From Gammaproteobacteria bacterium (lineage in GTDB: Bacteria; Pseudomonadota; Gammaproteobacteria; Pseudomonadales; Azotimanducaceae): 64,000 bases of DNA. The notes below the pieces were generated by a model, which was given only the letters and a program-made list of their open reading frames with translations, was not told the DNA's origin and made no database searches. Location of the stretch: contig JAPOWH010000007.1 in NCBI GenBank assembly GCA_026707735.1, forward strand, positions 248,001 through 312,000, written 5' to 3'. A program made the translations under genes and the position numbers. Positions within the stretch are counted from its first letter, which is position 1. The number at the start of each line of letters is the position of its first letter. Shown here one piece after another: positions 1 to 9,624 of this stretch.

Positions 1-37
1 CATGCGAAAGTCCAATGCGACTATGGGATTGCAACCT

Positions 38-1873
38 TCAATTGCGATAGGCTTCGACTCTCTCATTCTTCTCGGGGTCGACCCACCAGGAGAGCAATCC
101 CACGCCGTACATCGGCTTGACGTCGGGTATGCCGAACTTGTCCCACCAAATAACGCGATCTGAGTTAATGTGCCATGTTGGAATCACAAAGTAATTCCAC
201 TGCAGCGCTCTGTCCAATGCCCGAGTGGCAACTTTCAGTTCCTCCCGAGTCTTCGCTTCTACAACATTCTCCACCAATACATCGATCGCCGGATCTTTGA
301 TGCCTGCAAAGTTGCGGCTCCCGGGCACATCAGCGGCTGCCGACCCCCAATAGTCTCGTTGCTCATTGCCCGGAGATCGAGATTGCCCAAACACAACTGT
401 GATCATGTCGTAGTCGAATTCATTACGACGATTTTCATACTGCGCGGGTTCAACGGTACGGATGCTTCCTTGAATACCAAGCCGTCCCAAATTGTCCAAG
501 AACGGAGAGACGATCCTTTCAAAATCCGGCGACTGGAGAAGGAACTCAATCTCCATAACTTCCCCAGACTCCGTGTGCACCAATTGGTTATTCTCCACTT
601 GCCAACCTGCCTCGCTAAGTAGAGAGAACGCCTCCTGCAATTGACGCCGTATATTGCCCGTTCCGTCCGTCACGGGGACTTTGTACACTTCACTGAAAAC
701 TTCATCGGGAATGTCGCCTCTGTGGGGCTCCAGAAGCTCCAATTCCGCATTAGACGGCAGGCCTTCGGATGCCAGATCGGAGTTATCGTAGAAGCTTCGG
801 CTACGGGTGTATTGGCCATAGAACAGGTTCTTGTTCGACCATTCGAAATCGAAGCACAACCCTATCGCCTTGCGTACTCGCTTGTCTTGGAATTTCGGCT
901 TGCGCAGATTGAAAACGAAAGACGGCATTCCTGTTGCGCGATAGTGCCTCAGCATCTCCTTCTTTACCAGACCTTCATGAAGCGCGGGAAAGTCGTAAGA
1001 AGTTGCCCACTTCTTGCTCGAACCTTCGGCCCGAAAATCGTACTCGCCTGACTTAAATGCCTCGACTGAAACATCATCGTCTCGCACGTAGTCGTAGCGA
1101 ATCCGATAAAAGTTGTACATGCCCCGATTGATCGGCAGGTCTGCGCCCCAGTAGTTCTCATCTCGTTCGAATACAACGAAGCGTCCCGGTTCAAATTCAA
1201 CGATCTTGTATGGACCACTAGCTAGGGGCGGTTCCAAGGTTGTCTTATCAAATTCGCGTTCTTCCCAATACTCCTTAGACAGAATTGGCAATTGCCCGAT
1301 AATTTGCGGGAGTTCACGATTGGGTGGACCCGAAAAGGAAAATCTCACTCTTTGCGAGTCTAATGCAACGGCCTCGGAAACATTTCCATAGTAGTAGCGA
1401 TAGAACGGCAAACCCTTCTCCTTTAGGATATTGAAACTGAACACTACGTCATGCGCCGTAATCGGAGAACCATCGTTAAAGTGGGCTCCATCGCGTAGGT
1501 GGTAAACTGCAAAGGATAGGTCGTGCGCCACTTCGATCTGACCAGCAATCAGTCCGTAGCCGGTCAACGAATCGTCTTGGGTTTCAGTGATGAGCGACTC
1601 GTAAAAGATATTTCCCATACCGACCGCTGCATCCCCTTTGGTAATGAAGGGATTGAACGTGTCAAATCCACCAATAGCAAACAATCTCAACGTGCCACCC
1701 TTTGGAGCATTTGGATTCACATACTCGCGATGCTCGAATTCGGCGGAATACTTCGGGACATCCTCCAATGTCAACGCATGAGTAATGAAAGTTCTAGCAT
1801 CCTGAGCACCGGTGCTAGAGCCCAGTATGAGTGCAATGGACACCGTACAGACGAGTCCTGCATATCGAATCAT
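38..1873 (-). CDS. YejA-like periplasmic oligopeptide-binding protein (SBP family 5)
   Basis: This 611-residue protein binds peptides or similar solutes in the periplasm and hands them to an ABC permease. A signal peptide covers about residues 1-23. The mature N-terminus has the segment YVNPNAPKGGTLRL, followed by FDTFNPFI and LRDGAHFNDGSPITAHDVVFS, which are typical of the family 5 solute-binding fold and closest to YejA of the Yej microcin C/peptide importer. Length fits YejA (about 600 residues). In yejABEF operons the binding-protein gene comes first, so permease genes would lie to the left of base 1; none is visible here. The start at 1873 has only a weak GGAG about 12 bases upstream. 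It is divergent from the giant gene at 2133. Substrate is not deducible. The family call is secure; the YejA subgroup is likely. Confidence 0.9.
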   Translation of the reverse strand: MIRYAGLVCTVSIALILGSSTGAQDARTFITHALTLEDVPKYSAEFEHREYVNPNAPKGGTLRLFAIGGFDTFNPFITKGDAAVGMGNIFYESLITETQDDSLTGYGLIAGQIEVAHDLSFAVYHLRDGAHFNDGSPITAHDVVFSFNILKEKGLPFYRYYYGNVSEAVALDSQRVRFSFSGPPNRELPQIIGQLPILSKEYWEEREFDKTTLEPPLASGPYKIVEFEPGRFVVFERDENYWGADLPINRGMYNFYRIRYDYVRDDDVSVEAFKSGEYDFRAEGSSKKWATSYDFPALHEGLVKKEMLRHYRATGMPSFVFNLRKPKFQDKRVRKAIGLCFDFEWSNKNLFYGQYTRSRSFYDNSDLASEGLPSNAELELLEPHRGDIPDEVFSEVYKVPVTDGTGNIRRQLQEAFSLLSEAGWQVENNQLVHTESGEVMEIEFLLQSPDFERIVSPFLDNLGRLGIQGSIRTVEPAQYENRRNEFDYDMITVVFGQSRSPGNEQRDYWGSAAADVPGSRNFAGIKDPAIDVLVENVVEAKTREELKVATRALDRALQWNYFVIPTWHINSDRVIWWDKFGIPDVKPMYGVGLLSWWVDPEKNERVEAYRN

Positions 1874-1999
1874 CAGAATCCAACTCCGAGGGTCCTACGA
1901 CACTCATGTTACACGACAAACATCGTTGCTGCATTGGCTCAGCTAGGGAATCTCCGACCAGTACCGCAGAGCGTTGGCGCAGGGCCATTTAGGTTGAAT

Positions 2000-2033
2000 A
2001 TTGGGCAAGAAAAGTGGAACGGAATTGCCCAAT
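2000..2033. promoter_or_regulatory. 9-bp perfect inverted repeat between divergent genes
   Basis: ATTGGGCAA and TTGCCCAAT form perfect 9-bp arms around a 16-base spacer. The element lies about 100 bases upstream of the giant gene at 2133 and about 130 bases upstream of the start of the solute-binding protein at 1873. No T-run follows either arm, so an operator-like site is more likely than a terminator. No protein can be assigned to it. The rest of the 1874-2132 gap shows no gene. Confidence 0.4.
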
Positions 2034-2132
2034 TGAGTGAGACTTTCTCGACTCTGGGAGCCTCTAACTTTCTTAGAATCTAGAAGCTGCATCTAGAGGA
2101 AGCAAGTCGAAGACAAGAACAGCCGATCCCCT

Positions 2133-5100
2133 ATGCAAACCAGATCATACGCCTTTGGGCAGAGTCGCCAACACCGAATGGTTGGCAAGATAGGTCTAGC
2201 TTTGATTGTCTTAGCCGCGGCCTCCGCGTCGGGGCAACAGGCAAACGCACCGCCTGCTCCCGTAGTCGAGGATGCCATTGTGGAGTCATCCACCAGCATC
2301 TTTCTGCGATGGACCGTCGATACCGATTCAGGAGTCTCCGATCAGGAAATCAGCGAATCCCGCATTACGTGGCAAGCCGCAGGCTCGCAAGTTTCTGACT
2401 CGCTGGACGTCGTGGTCGACGACACGAATTGCGAGGATACATCAACCTATCCCATCAGATGTTCGGCAACGCTCACGGGGCTTGCGTCGAACACTTCCTA
2501 CGACGTTTCACTATCTGCGCATGGTGTGTCCTATGTTTCAGGCACAACGACGATTGAAACCGACTACGGTTTTGGCGAATCCTCTGCAGCAACCACGCGC
2601 CAGACTCACGCCGACTACGACCTCGCCGACCCAGTATTGGCGGGAATCGAAAAGCAGGCTAGAGTCCCCTTCGTAAGGATTGTGAGCGACAACAGTGAAG
2701 CTGCCAGCGACTCGCTGGAAGGGTTGTTCACCTTCCTCTCAGAGCGTGGGTCCGATACTACGAATCCTTCAAATCCGCATCAATGGAACTACACCGCCAC
2801 AGTCAGCCCAACAAACGCGGCAAGACTCTCCATCGTCATCGACTTCGATTCGCGGGTGGAGGATGATCTATTTCGCATTATCGGCACCTATACGGATTCC
2901 GAGTCGACTACCGCGCGTGCCACCGTAACCGCGACGTCGAAGGCCGACTCCTCGATAAAGGCCGAGCGAGACGTGGTATTCACCGTGGTAAGAAACCGCG
3001 CACCTGTCTTTGGTGTGACGGCTGCTACGTTCGAAATGGCCGAAGACGATCCCTATCCCATTGAAGTCGGAGAGCGCTTTAACGTAAGCGACGCCGACGA
3101 TCACACACTCTCGTACAGCATCGAAACCGTAAGCCCAGATCATGAGGTTTTTGAGATCGACTCCAACACCGGAACGATTGATCTCAAGGAAGGCGAAGTT
3201 CTCGACTACGAGACGGCAACCCAGCACGTCTTGCACGTCACCGCCATTGACTCCGTTGGCGCAGAATCCAACATTCTCAAAATCACCATTGATGTCCTGA
3301 ATGTCGATGAAGAGCCAACAGGTCCATCAGACGCTGCTGACATGGGAACCATCGAACATCAAAGCATGGGGTTCGATGAGGATTGGGTCAACTTCCATGT
3401 TCGTGAGTATTTCTATGACCCCGACGACGATCCCTTGTGCTTTGACGCCGAAATCACCAAGGGATCGAGCTACGCCACAGTTAGCGTTTCATCCAGCCAA
3501 TCGGGTTGCGGTCTTCCTCACATACAAGTCCGTCGCGTTGCTATGGCCGGCCTCTACGAAGTCAAGGAGGTTGAAGTTGAGATCACGGCTACCGAGGACA
3601 TTGAGGACGATCCAGGTTCAGTGTCCGCCACCGTCGCCGTGTCTATCGTATATGGCGAAAACACCAAACCATCAATTCTCGGTGGCAAGCTGCCCAATGC
3701 AGGATCCAATTCGGCCTACATGCTCGCCTATGATGCCGGCACCGAGTCGAGTTTCGACATGATTTTCACGGCCTTGGATACTCTGCCTCGGCTGGATCGA
3801 GTGTGTTTCACTCTAACAGGTCAAGACGCCGCTCATTTCAAGCTTGTTGACGTCGACAATCCCAATCAAATTGCCAGTTGCGACCTCGATGGCTCCAATT
3901 CGACTGAAGGTTCGCTGAACTACTCCCATCAAATCCGAGTTCAATCTGTACGTGCGCTGGAGAGAAGCAAATCCAATCCGAGCTACAAGTTCGATCTTAT
4001 TGCCACCGATCTCTCTGGATACGCCGACTCTCTAGCTTTCACAATCACCACCGACAACATCTGGTCGGGAATCTTCAGCTATCCCATGCCGGACGCTCAC
4101 TTTCTTGTTGGCGACGACTCGAAGACCTATGACTTGAGCGACTACTTCGCGCACGACGAATCCGACGAGGAGTCCAATCTGACCTTCGATGTCAAGTCCG
4201 GCAATGCTGATCTGGCGGAGGTTTACGAGTCCGCAGGCGAGCTTACTATTACACCGGCGCGCACTCTACAGGAGGAACGCGCGTCCACTTACGTTACGGT
4301 CACGGCCGAAGATTCTGACGGATTTGCAACCCGAGAAACGTTTGATGTGCATGTGCGACGGGACAACAATGCCCCCCGCATAGAACGAGTCACCCGAAGC
4401 TACACAATTCCCGAGGATCTACCAATTGCTCAGTACTTCAGCAAAGCTCCCCACGCATACGATTCAGACGACGACGAGATCACGTTTCGCCTAGCAAACG
4501 CGGATTGGCCATTTCACGCGGATGCCAAGACCGGACTAATCACAATCCTCGAACGTCTGGATTTCGAATCAACTTCTTCCTACCTTCTCACGCTCTACGC
4601 AGAAGACCGCTACGGCGGTACCGATTCGGTGCAGATTTCGGTGGAAGTAACCGATGTCAACGAAGCACCAGTACCCTCCGCAGACGTTCTTGACGACACC
4701 GACACTATCGTCGGATTGGGTCTAAAAAACGAGATTTTGGCCTCAGACCATTTTTCGGACCCTGACGCGGGAGACAGCATCACCGTCAGCGCTCACAGCA
4801 GTCGATCCAAGGTTGCCACAGCGGAACTCGATGAAGATGGCTACGTTGCAGTCGAAGCGTTAGAACCTGGGGAAACTACGATTACTGTAGAAGCTTCGGA
4901 CACCGGAAATCCTCCGTTGACGTCGTCGAAGTCGTTTCTCCTGACGGTATTGGAAAACCAATCTCCCACTTTGGAAGAGCAAATTGCGGACATAAACATT
5001 AGTGTGGATGCGGACAAGGATGTCGAGCTCGATGGCGTATTCGAGGACGAGTCCGAAGACATCCACACCTATACCGCAAGTTCCTCGGATACTTCGGTAG

Positions 5101-7787
5101 TTGCCACAACCGTCGATGGAAGCACGCTGACTTTGTCTGGCAAATCCGAGGGTACCGCGCAAATCACTATTACCGTGTACGACGCGGCAGACAATGCGGC
5201 ACAAGCGCGTGCATGGGTCCATGTCAATGCGAATGAACCTCCCACCGTTACACAAGAAATCGCCGACCTGGAAACGCGTGTGGGACGAACGGTTGAATTT
5301 TCTCTCTTGGAATACTTTCAGGATGATGGTGACACCCTAACGTTCGAGGCCGATATTGGCGATTCAACCCTCGCCACCACCGATCTGCAGACCGACGTTG
5401 AGGTCCTTCGCATCACTGCTATAGCCGAGGGGAAAACCACATGCACAGTAATTGCTACGGACTCCGCTGGAGAGTCAGTCAGCGATGAATTCGCAATCAC
5501 GATCTTGGAGCAGAACGATCCTCCCGTAGTTGCTCGACAGCTTGAGGATATAGAACTTTCGCTCGAGTCACACGTTCGTTACGACGTGGACATCGAAGGC
5601 GTCTTCGACGACGAAAAGCCCGATGAGCTCGAAATAGACGTCGAAGCTTCCACCCAAGAATATGCGGATGTGATCCTGCGCAACAACGGAACTGTGATCC
5701 GAATCTATCCCCTGAAACGCGGGGATTTCGAAATCACCGTGACGGCAACCGATGACATCGACCAGAGCACGTCAACCGATTTCCACGTCGCCATATTGGA
5801 CGAAGAGATCAATACGGCTCCCACAGTAAGCAACCCTGTAGCGGACCATACCATCGATGTCGGCGAAGAACTCGAAGTGGATTTGGCGAACGTCTACACA
5901 GATGCGGAAAACGATGAACTGACCTTTACAGCTGAATCTGACGACGACGATATTGCGACCACTTCCGTGGACGACTCCAACTTGCTCACCGTCACTGGCA
6001 TATCAGCCGGAACCGCGACCATCACAACAGAAGCAATGGATCCCTCGGGTGAATCGGCCACAGATACTTTCAAAGTGACCGTCAAGACCGCGCCTGCGGC
6101 ATCTCAGACTGTCGCCCAGATCTCATTGCAGCTAGGTGGAACTGGTACCTCACTTAACCTCCACGACAATTTCCATGACGCAGATGGGGATCCTCTAGCC
6201 TTCAAAATTACAAGTCAAGACACCGACGTAGTGGAGGTTCAAATAGAAGAGGCAACACTAACCCTGTCACCCGTTCAAAGAGGCAATGCAGTTGTCACCG
6301 TAGTCGCAACAGATCCCGATCGTAACTTCGCGGAAGGTCGTTTCATGGTCGTCGTAAGTGATGAGGCGATCAAGAGCGTTGCGCGCAACGCTCTTGCCGG
6401 CTACGGACGAAATCTATTGTCGAGCATCACATCGACCATCGGAGAAAGGGAATCGCCCCGCCCACAAGACATCCACGAATCGGTGCGACAAATCTGGAAT
6501 GGCCTCTCACACCAGAATCGACTCCAATCCCCCGCACACCCAAGAAAAAGTGCCTTCTTGCGGCCGGGAAACGGATTCGTAGGCAGCTCACGGCATGGCG
6601 CAAGCATTGGGTCTACGCAATCGTTTAGCGAATCAACAATAAACCATTTGTCGGAGTATTCCGATCTTGATTCAACCCATGACAATAGCGTCCCAATTGC
6701 TCTCTGGAGCAGCACCGACTCGTCCAACTACGGCGGCGACGGATTCACCGGCAATGCAACCAACCGCTACCTCGGTATAGACGTCAGATCGTCAAGTGCT
6801 GGCTACTGGGGGCTGGCATTGCTCACGAGCGGCAATGAGAGTATCTACACCTACGGCACAGCGAATGAAGAACTGCAAACAACCCTGCATTCGGTGCTGC
6901 CCTACTTCCGACAGCAAATTAGTGAAGATTTTCACCTTTGGGGAGCTATTGGAATTGGGAAGGGTCGTGCGACGATACAAAGCAAAGGACAGGAGCTTGG
7001 CAGTAATCCACTGCTCATGAAGTTCGGAACGCTTGGAATCAAACGCTCACTATGGGATTCACGGACACATCAAATCGCATTGCGAGCAGACGTAGGCAGC
7101 ATCGATCTTGCAACGAAGGGTACCGGACTTGCACGAGATTTGCAGGCCCAATCGCACCGACTGCGCTTCGCCTTGGATGGATCTGTGACAAAAACCCTCG
7201 GTGGCAAATTTTCGATCACTCCCTTTGGCCAATTTGGATTCAATTACGACGATGGAGACAGTCGTGTCGGTACGGGTTGGGAAATCGGTGGAGGGATGAA
7301 AATCAGTACTCCAGCCGTGGATCTAGAAGCCCGCGGTCATTTGTTCAAAGTTCCCGCAAATGCGCAGATCTATGAGCGCAGTATTTCCGTCGCAGTGACA
7401 TACGACAAGCTCAGAGATGGTCGTGGACTTACCTTTAGTCTCGCTCCCACTATCGGTTGTCCTCGAGCCAGCGTGGAAGCGCAGTTGTTTGGCACAGAAA
7501 GACTTAGTACGCATGCACATTCACAGGACTCCTGCAACGACAACAAAGCGCTGGAAACCACTCTGGGGCACAAGTCGTACGTTCTTGATGAACGAGTCAT
7601 GTTTGCGCCTAGGATCACGTTGCAAACAACCGGCTATGGAACCAAACAATCATCGCTAGGAATTCGGTTCGAGTACGAATCTCTACGCGAGCTCAAGGGA
7701 ACCTTGGACGTGCAAGTAGGAGTGTCAGACTACATGCAGCAACGAAGCCACCCTGAGCTCCTTGCTACCGGAACGATTTTCTTCTAG
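2133..7787 (+). CDS. Giant cadherin/Ig-like repeat surface protein with C-terminal outer-membrane barrel
   Basis: The 1884-residue product is predicted to be exported and anchored in the outer membrane by its C-terminus. A signal peptide ends near residue 35 (ASASGQQ). An FnIII-like domain follows at about 40-140, then many cadherin- and Ig-like repeats with DPDGD-type calcium-binding signatures to about 1400. A linker, KSVARNALAGYGRNLLSS, lies at 1411-1430. A beta-barrel of about 365 residues runs from near 1520 to the terminal IFF. The barrel has NYDDGDSRVGTGWEIGGG, a version of the RxDGGDGxTGxGxExxGG motif of the other three giants. It differs from them by lacking the C-x6-C-x2-C motif and by having GCPRAS where they have WGQ. 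An ATG at 2178 would give a shorter signal peptide; neither start has a good ribosome site. An adhesin-like role is inferred from architecture. The two small barrels at 7892 and 8893 follow on the same strand. Confidence 0.85.
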   Translation: MQTRSYAFGQSRQHRMVGKIGLALIVLAAASASGQQANAPPAPVVEDAIVESSTSIFLRWTVDTDSGVSDQEISESRITWQAAGSQVSDSLDVVVDDTNCEDTSTYPIRCSATLTGLASNTSYDVSLSAHGVSYVSGTTTIETDYGFGESSAATTRQTHADYDLADPVLAGIEKQARVPFVRIVSDNSEAASDSLEGLFTFLSERGSDTTNPSNPHQWNYTATVSPTNAARLSIVIDFDSRVEDDLFRIIGTYTDSESTTARATVTATSKADSSIKAERDVVFTVVRNRAPVFGVTAATFEMAEDDPYPIEVGERFNVSDADDHTLSYSIETVSPDHEVFEIDSNTGTIDLKEGEVLDYETATQHVLHVTAIDSVGAESNILKITIDVLNVDEEPTGPSDAADMGTIEHQSMGFDEDWVNFHVREYFYDPDDDPLCFDAEITKGSSYATVSVSSSQSGCGLPHIQVRRVAMAGLYEVKEVEVEITATEDIEDDPGSVSATVAVSIVYGENTKPSILGGKLPNAGSNSAYMLAYDAGTESSFDMIFTALDTLPRLDRVCFTLTGQDAAHFKLVDVDNPNQIASCDLDGSNSTEGSLNYSHQIRVQSVRALERSKSNPSYKFDLIATDLSGYADSLAFTITTDNIWSGIFSYPMPDAHFLVGDDSKTYDLSDYFAHDESDEESNLTFDVKSGNADLAEVYESAGELTITPARTLQEERASTYVTVTAEDSDGFATRETFDVHVRRDNNAPRIERVTRSYTIPEDLPIAQYFSKAPHAYDSDDDEITFRLANADWPFHADAKTGLITILERLDFESTSSYLLTLYAEDRYGGTDSVQISVEVTDVNEAPVPSADVLDDTDTIVGLGLKNEILASDHFSDPDAGDSITVSAHSSRSKVATAELDEDGYVAVEALEPGETTITVEASDTGNPPLTSSKSFLLTVLENQSPTLEEQIADINISVDADKDVELDGVFEDESEDIHTYTASSSDTSVVATTVDGSTLTLSGKSEGTAQITITVYDAADNAAQARAWVHVNANEPPTVTQEIADLETRVGRTVEFSLLEYFQDDGDTLTFEADIGDSTLATTDLQTDVEVLRITAIAEGKTTCTVIATDSAGESVSDEFAITILEQNDPPVVARQLEDIELSLESHVRYDVDIEGVFDDEKPDELEIDVEASTQEYADVILRNNGTVIRIYPLKRGDFEITVTATDDIDQSTSTDFHVAILDEEINTAPTVSNPVADHTIDVGEELEVDLANVYTDAENDELTFTAESDDDDIATTSVDDSNLLTVTGISAGTATITTEAMDPSGESATDTFKVTVKTAPAASQTVAQISLQLGGTGTSLNLHDNFHDADGDPLAFKITSQDTDVVEVQIEEATLTLSPVQRGNAVVTVVATDPDRNFAEGRFMVVVSDEAIKSVARNALAGYGRNLLSSITSTIGERESPRPQDIHESVRQIWNGLSHQNRLQSPAHPRKSAFLRPGNGFVGSSRHGASIGSTQSFSESTINHLSEYSDLDSTHDNSVPIALWSSTDSSNYGGDGFTGNATNRYLGIDVRSSSAGYWGLALLTSGNESIYTYGTANEELQTTLHSVLPYFRQQISEDFHLWGAIGIGKGRATIQSKGQELGSNPLLMKFGTLGIKRSLWDSRTHQIALRADVGSIDLATKGTGLARDLQAQSHRLRFALDGSVTKTLGGKFSITPFGQFGFNYDDGDSRVGTGWEIGGGMKISTPAVDLEARGHLFKVPANAQIYERSISVAVTYDKLRDGRGLTFSLAPTIGCPRASVEAQLFGTERLSTHAHSQDSCNDNKALETTLGHKSYVLDERVMFAPRITLQTTGYGTKQSSLGIRFEYESLRELKGTLDVQVGVSDYMQQRSHPELLATGTIFF

Positions 7788-7891
7788 AGCTGCAACGTGA
7801 AGTAGGGAACTTCCATCCCTGAGCAATCTCCAAGAATAGAATTCCAAATGGCTTTGTGCGGTCTCAGAAGCAACACGGGAGGGTCTAGAAC

Positions 7892-8647
7892 GTGACAAAG
7901 AGACTTGCGCCGCTAGTGGCATTGGTAGGCAGCGTTTTGTGTCTTTATGGCACTGCCACTCAAGCCATCGACTTAGAAGATTTCTACATAGTGGGAGGAA
8001 TCGTTCATACGCCCGAATTCGGTCCTCCGACGGGTCGCTACTCGTTTGAGTTCCCTAGCAGTTCGTTTGAAACCAGAGCACCGTCACAGTCCAGCTCGCA
8101 AACTAGCTTAAAGTTTGGAGCAGGCTTGTCCATAAATGAGACCTGGGCGATTGAAGCTGTAGCCATTTTGGGCATGGAGGATGAGACTCACATTCCGAGT
8201 CTGTTTGATGGCTCTTACGAGCGCGTACCTATTTTCTCTGACGATGATGGAATCGATGACTTTGAGATTGCGTTTGACATCGAATTAACCACGAAGTTGA
8301 AAGCTTCCATTTTGAGAATCAACCCTGTTTACAGCCTTCTCCTTCAGCGAAACCTGTCGTTCATTGGAAAAGCCGGGGTTGCGTTCATCGAACGCGATAG
8401 GAGGATTACAACCCACACAGAGTACGAATTCGAAGATGACTTTGGGCAAGAGATCGAAATCATTTTCGAGCCTTCCACACACTCCTCATCATTTTCGGAT
8501 TCCTCCACGAATGTTTTTGCATCAGCGGGAATTAGCTGGAATCCTGGTCGCGGGCAGTCGGCAATATCCGTCTCCTTCACAAACTACTTCGACACTCCAG
8601 GCGACATAACGCAGTCACTGGAAGTGGACTATCAGTGGAAGTTCTGA
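7892..8647 (+). CDS. Small outer-membrane beta-barrel protein (paralog 1)
   Basis: The product has 251 residues and starts at a GTG that sits 8 bases after GGAGGG, which decides the start. A signal peptide ends at about residue 25 (TATQA). The mature chain is built of amphipathic beta-strands, for example LKFGAGLSINETWAIEAVAI and FIGKAGVAFIERD, and ends in YQWKF, the aromatic C-terminal signature recognised by the BAM complex. Size and pattern fit an eight-stranded OmpA/OmpW-type barrel. It is clearly paralogous to the next gene (shared FYxxGG near the mature N-terminus, RxNPVY, KAGVA and FASAGI in the same order). It begins 104 bases after the giant surface protein and may be co-transcribed with it. 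The specific function is unknown. Confidence 0.8.
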   Translation: MTKRLAPLVALVGSVLCLYGTATQAIDLEDFYIVGGIVHTPEFGPPTGRYSFEFPSSSFETRAPSQSSSQTSLKFGAGLSINETWAIEAVAILGMEDETHIPSLFDGSYERVPIFSDDDGIDDFEIAFDIELTTKLKASILRINPVYSLLLQRNLSFIGKAGVAFIERDRRITTHTEYEFEDDFGQEIEIIFEPSTHSSSFSDSSTNVFASAGISWNPGRGQSAISVSFTNYFDTPGDITQSLEVDYQWKF

Positions 8648-8805
8648 GAGCGGCTGGTTGTCCGTTCAATCGAGCCGGCTTGGCGCCAGCGCATAGCATT
8701 GAAACTACTGAAAATACCAGTACTTAACGCTGTGCTGTCGAAATCACCAGTGTCGCGTGGCATTAGACTAAAATCAATCGTGCATTTCGTGGCATTGGAT
8801 TGGAA

Positions 8806-8825
8806 TCGAACCGCCACAGGTTCGA
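8806..8825. repeat. Short hairpin upstream of the second small barrel gene
   Basis: TCGAACC and GGTTCGA form a perfect 7-bp stem around the loop GCCACA. It lies about 70 bases before the ATG at 8893, in the 245-base gap after the first barrel gene. No T-run follows it. It may be an operator or a leader hairpin; I cannot tell which. The gap also holds TACTG/CAGTA short arms near 8705-8721 but no small gene. Confidence 0.3.
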
Positions 8826-8892
8826 TCGCCTCCAAACCAATGCCCTAAAGGACCCATGCCAACACCCAGAAACTCTCAAGAGGAACAATCAG

Positions 8893-9579
8893 ATGAGAAG
8901 TAGAGCTGTGAAATTAGTGACGCGAACTATTGGGATAGCGCTCCTGTTCAGCGCTGCTTCCAGTTTTGCCGCAACCCTCTACCCCTTCTACCTTGCAGGA
9001 GGGCTGGTGAATTGGTCTGGAGTAAGTACGACCGTGGAAGCGCCTCCAAGCAGCACGCCCTTTGAATTTCCCTTGCAAACCATCCAGACATCCACTGAAG
9101 ACAGCGGTTACCACTTCAGTGTTGGATTCTCGTTTAACGAGCAGTGGTCGGTGGAAGCTTCCTACGTTGAAGGTCCAACTCAAAGCGTAGCGATTGAAGA
9201 TATTAGAGAGCAAGTCTTCGGCACTGATTTCTCAATCGACTTCGAATCCAAGCTGGAAACGTCTATATTCCGCGCCAATCCTGTATACGAATTGACCCTA
9301 ATGGAACCGGTTTCAATTTTGGCAAAGGCCGGCGTCGCGAGAATTCAGATTGAGCAGAGAACGATCAGCAGTATAAGACCTGTCGGCACTGGTGGGCAAC
9401 CACTGCCAGGCCAAGCAATATCGGCCTCAGAGAGTGAAACGAAAGCGTTTGCATCGGCGGGAATCAAGCTGAATTTTCTCGATGGGAAGATTGCCGCTGT
9501 GGCGAACGTCGTGCAATACTTCGATGCGATAGAAGGGCTAGACCAAGCTTTCGAAGTTAACCTCTTCTGGAGGTTCTAG
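8893..9579 (+). CDS. Small outer-membrane beta-barrel protein (paralog 2)
   Basis: I place the start at the ATG at 8893 because AAGAGG lies about 9 bases upstream and a signal peptide begins there (MRSRAVKLVTRTIG, cleaved near SSFA). An in-frame extension to 8800 has neither. The 228-residue product ends in LFWRF, a typical outer-membrane C-terminus. It shares with the preceding gene the order FYLAGGL, FSFNEQWSVEASY, RANPVYEL, KAGVARI and FASAGI, so the two are tandem duplicates that have diverged well beyond close identity. The gene ends 45 bases from the convergent haloperoxidase-fusion gene. The barrel class is secure; function is unknown. Confidence 0.8.
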   Translation: MRSRAVKLVTRTIGIALLFSAASSFAATLYPFYLAGGLVNWSGVSTTVEAPPSSTPFEFPLQTIQTSTEDSGYHFSVGFSFNEQWSVEASYVEGPTQSVAIEDIREQVFGTDFSIDFESKLETSIFRANPVYELTLMEPVSILAKAGVARIQIEQRTISSIRPVGTGGQPLPGQAISASESETKAFASAGIKLNFLDGKIAAVANVVQYFDAIEGLDQAFEVNLFWRF

Positions 9580-9624
9580 CGAACAGCTCCAGTTGGTTCA
9601 CCGTATCGACCAAGTAAATCGCGT

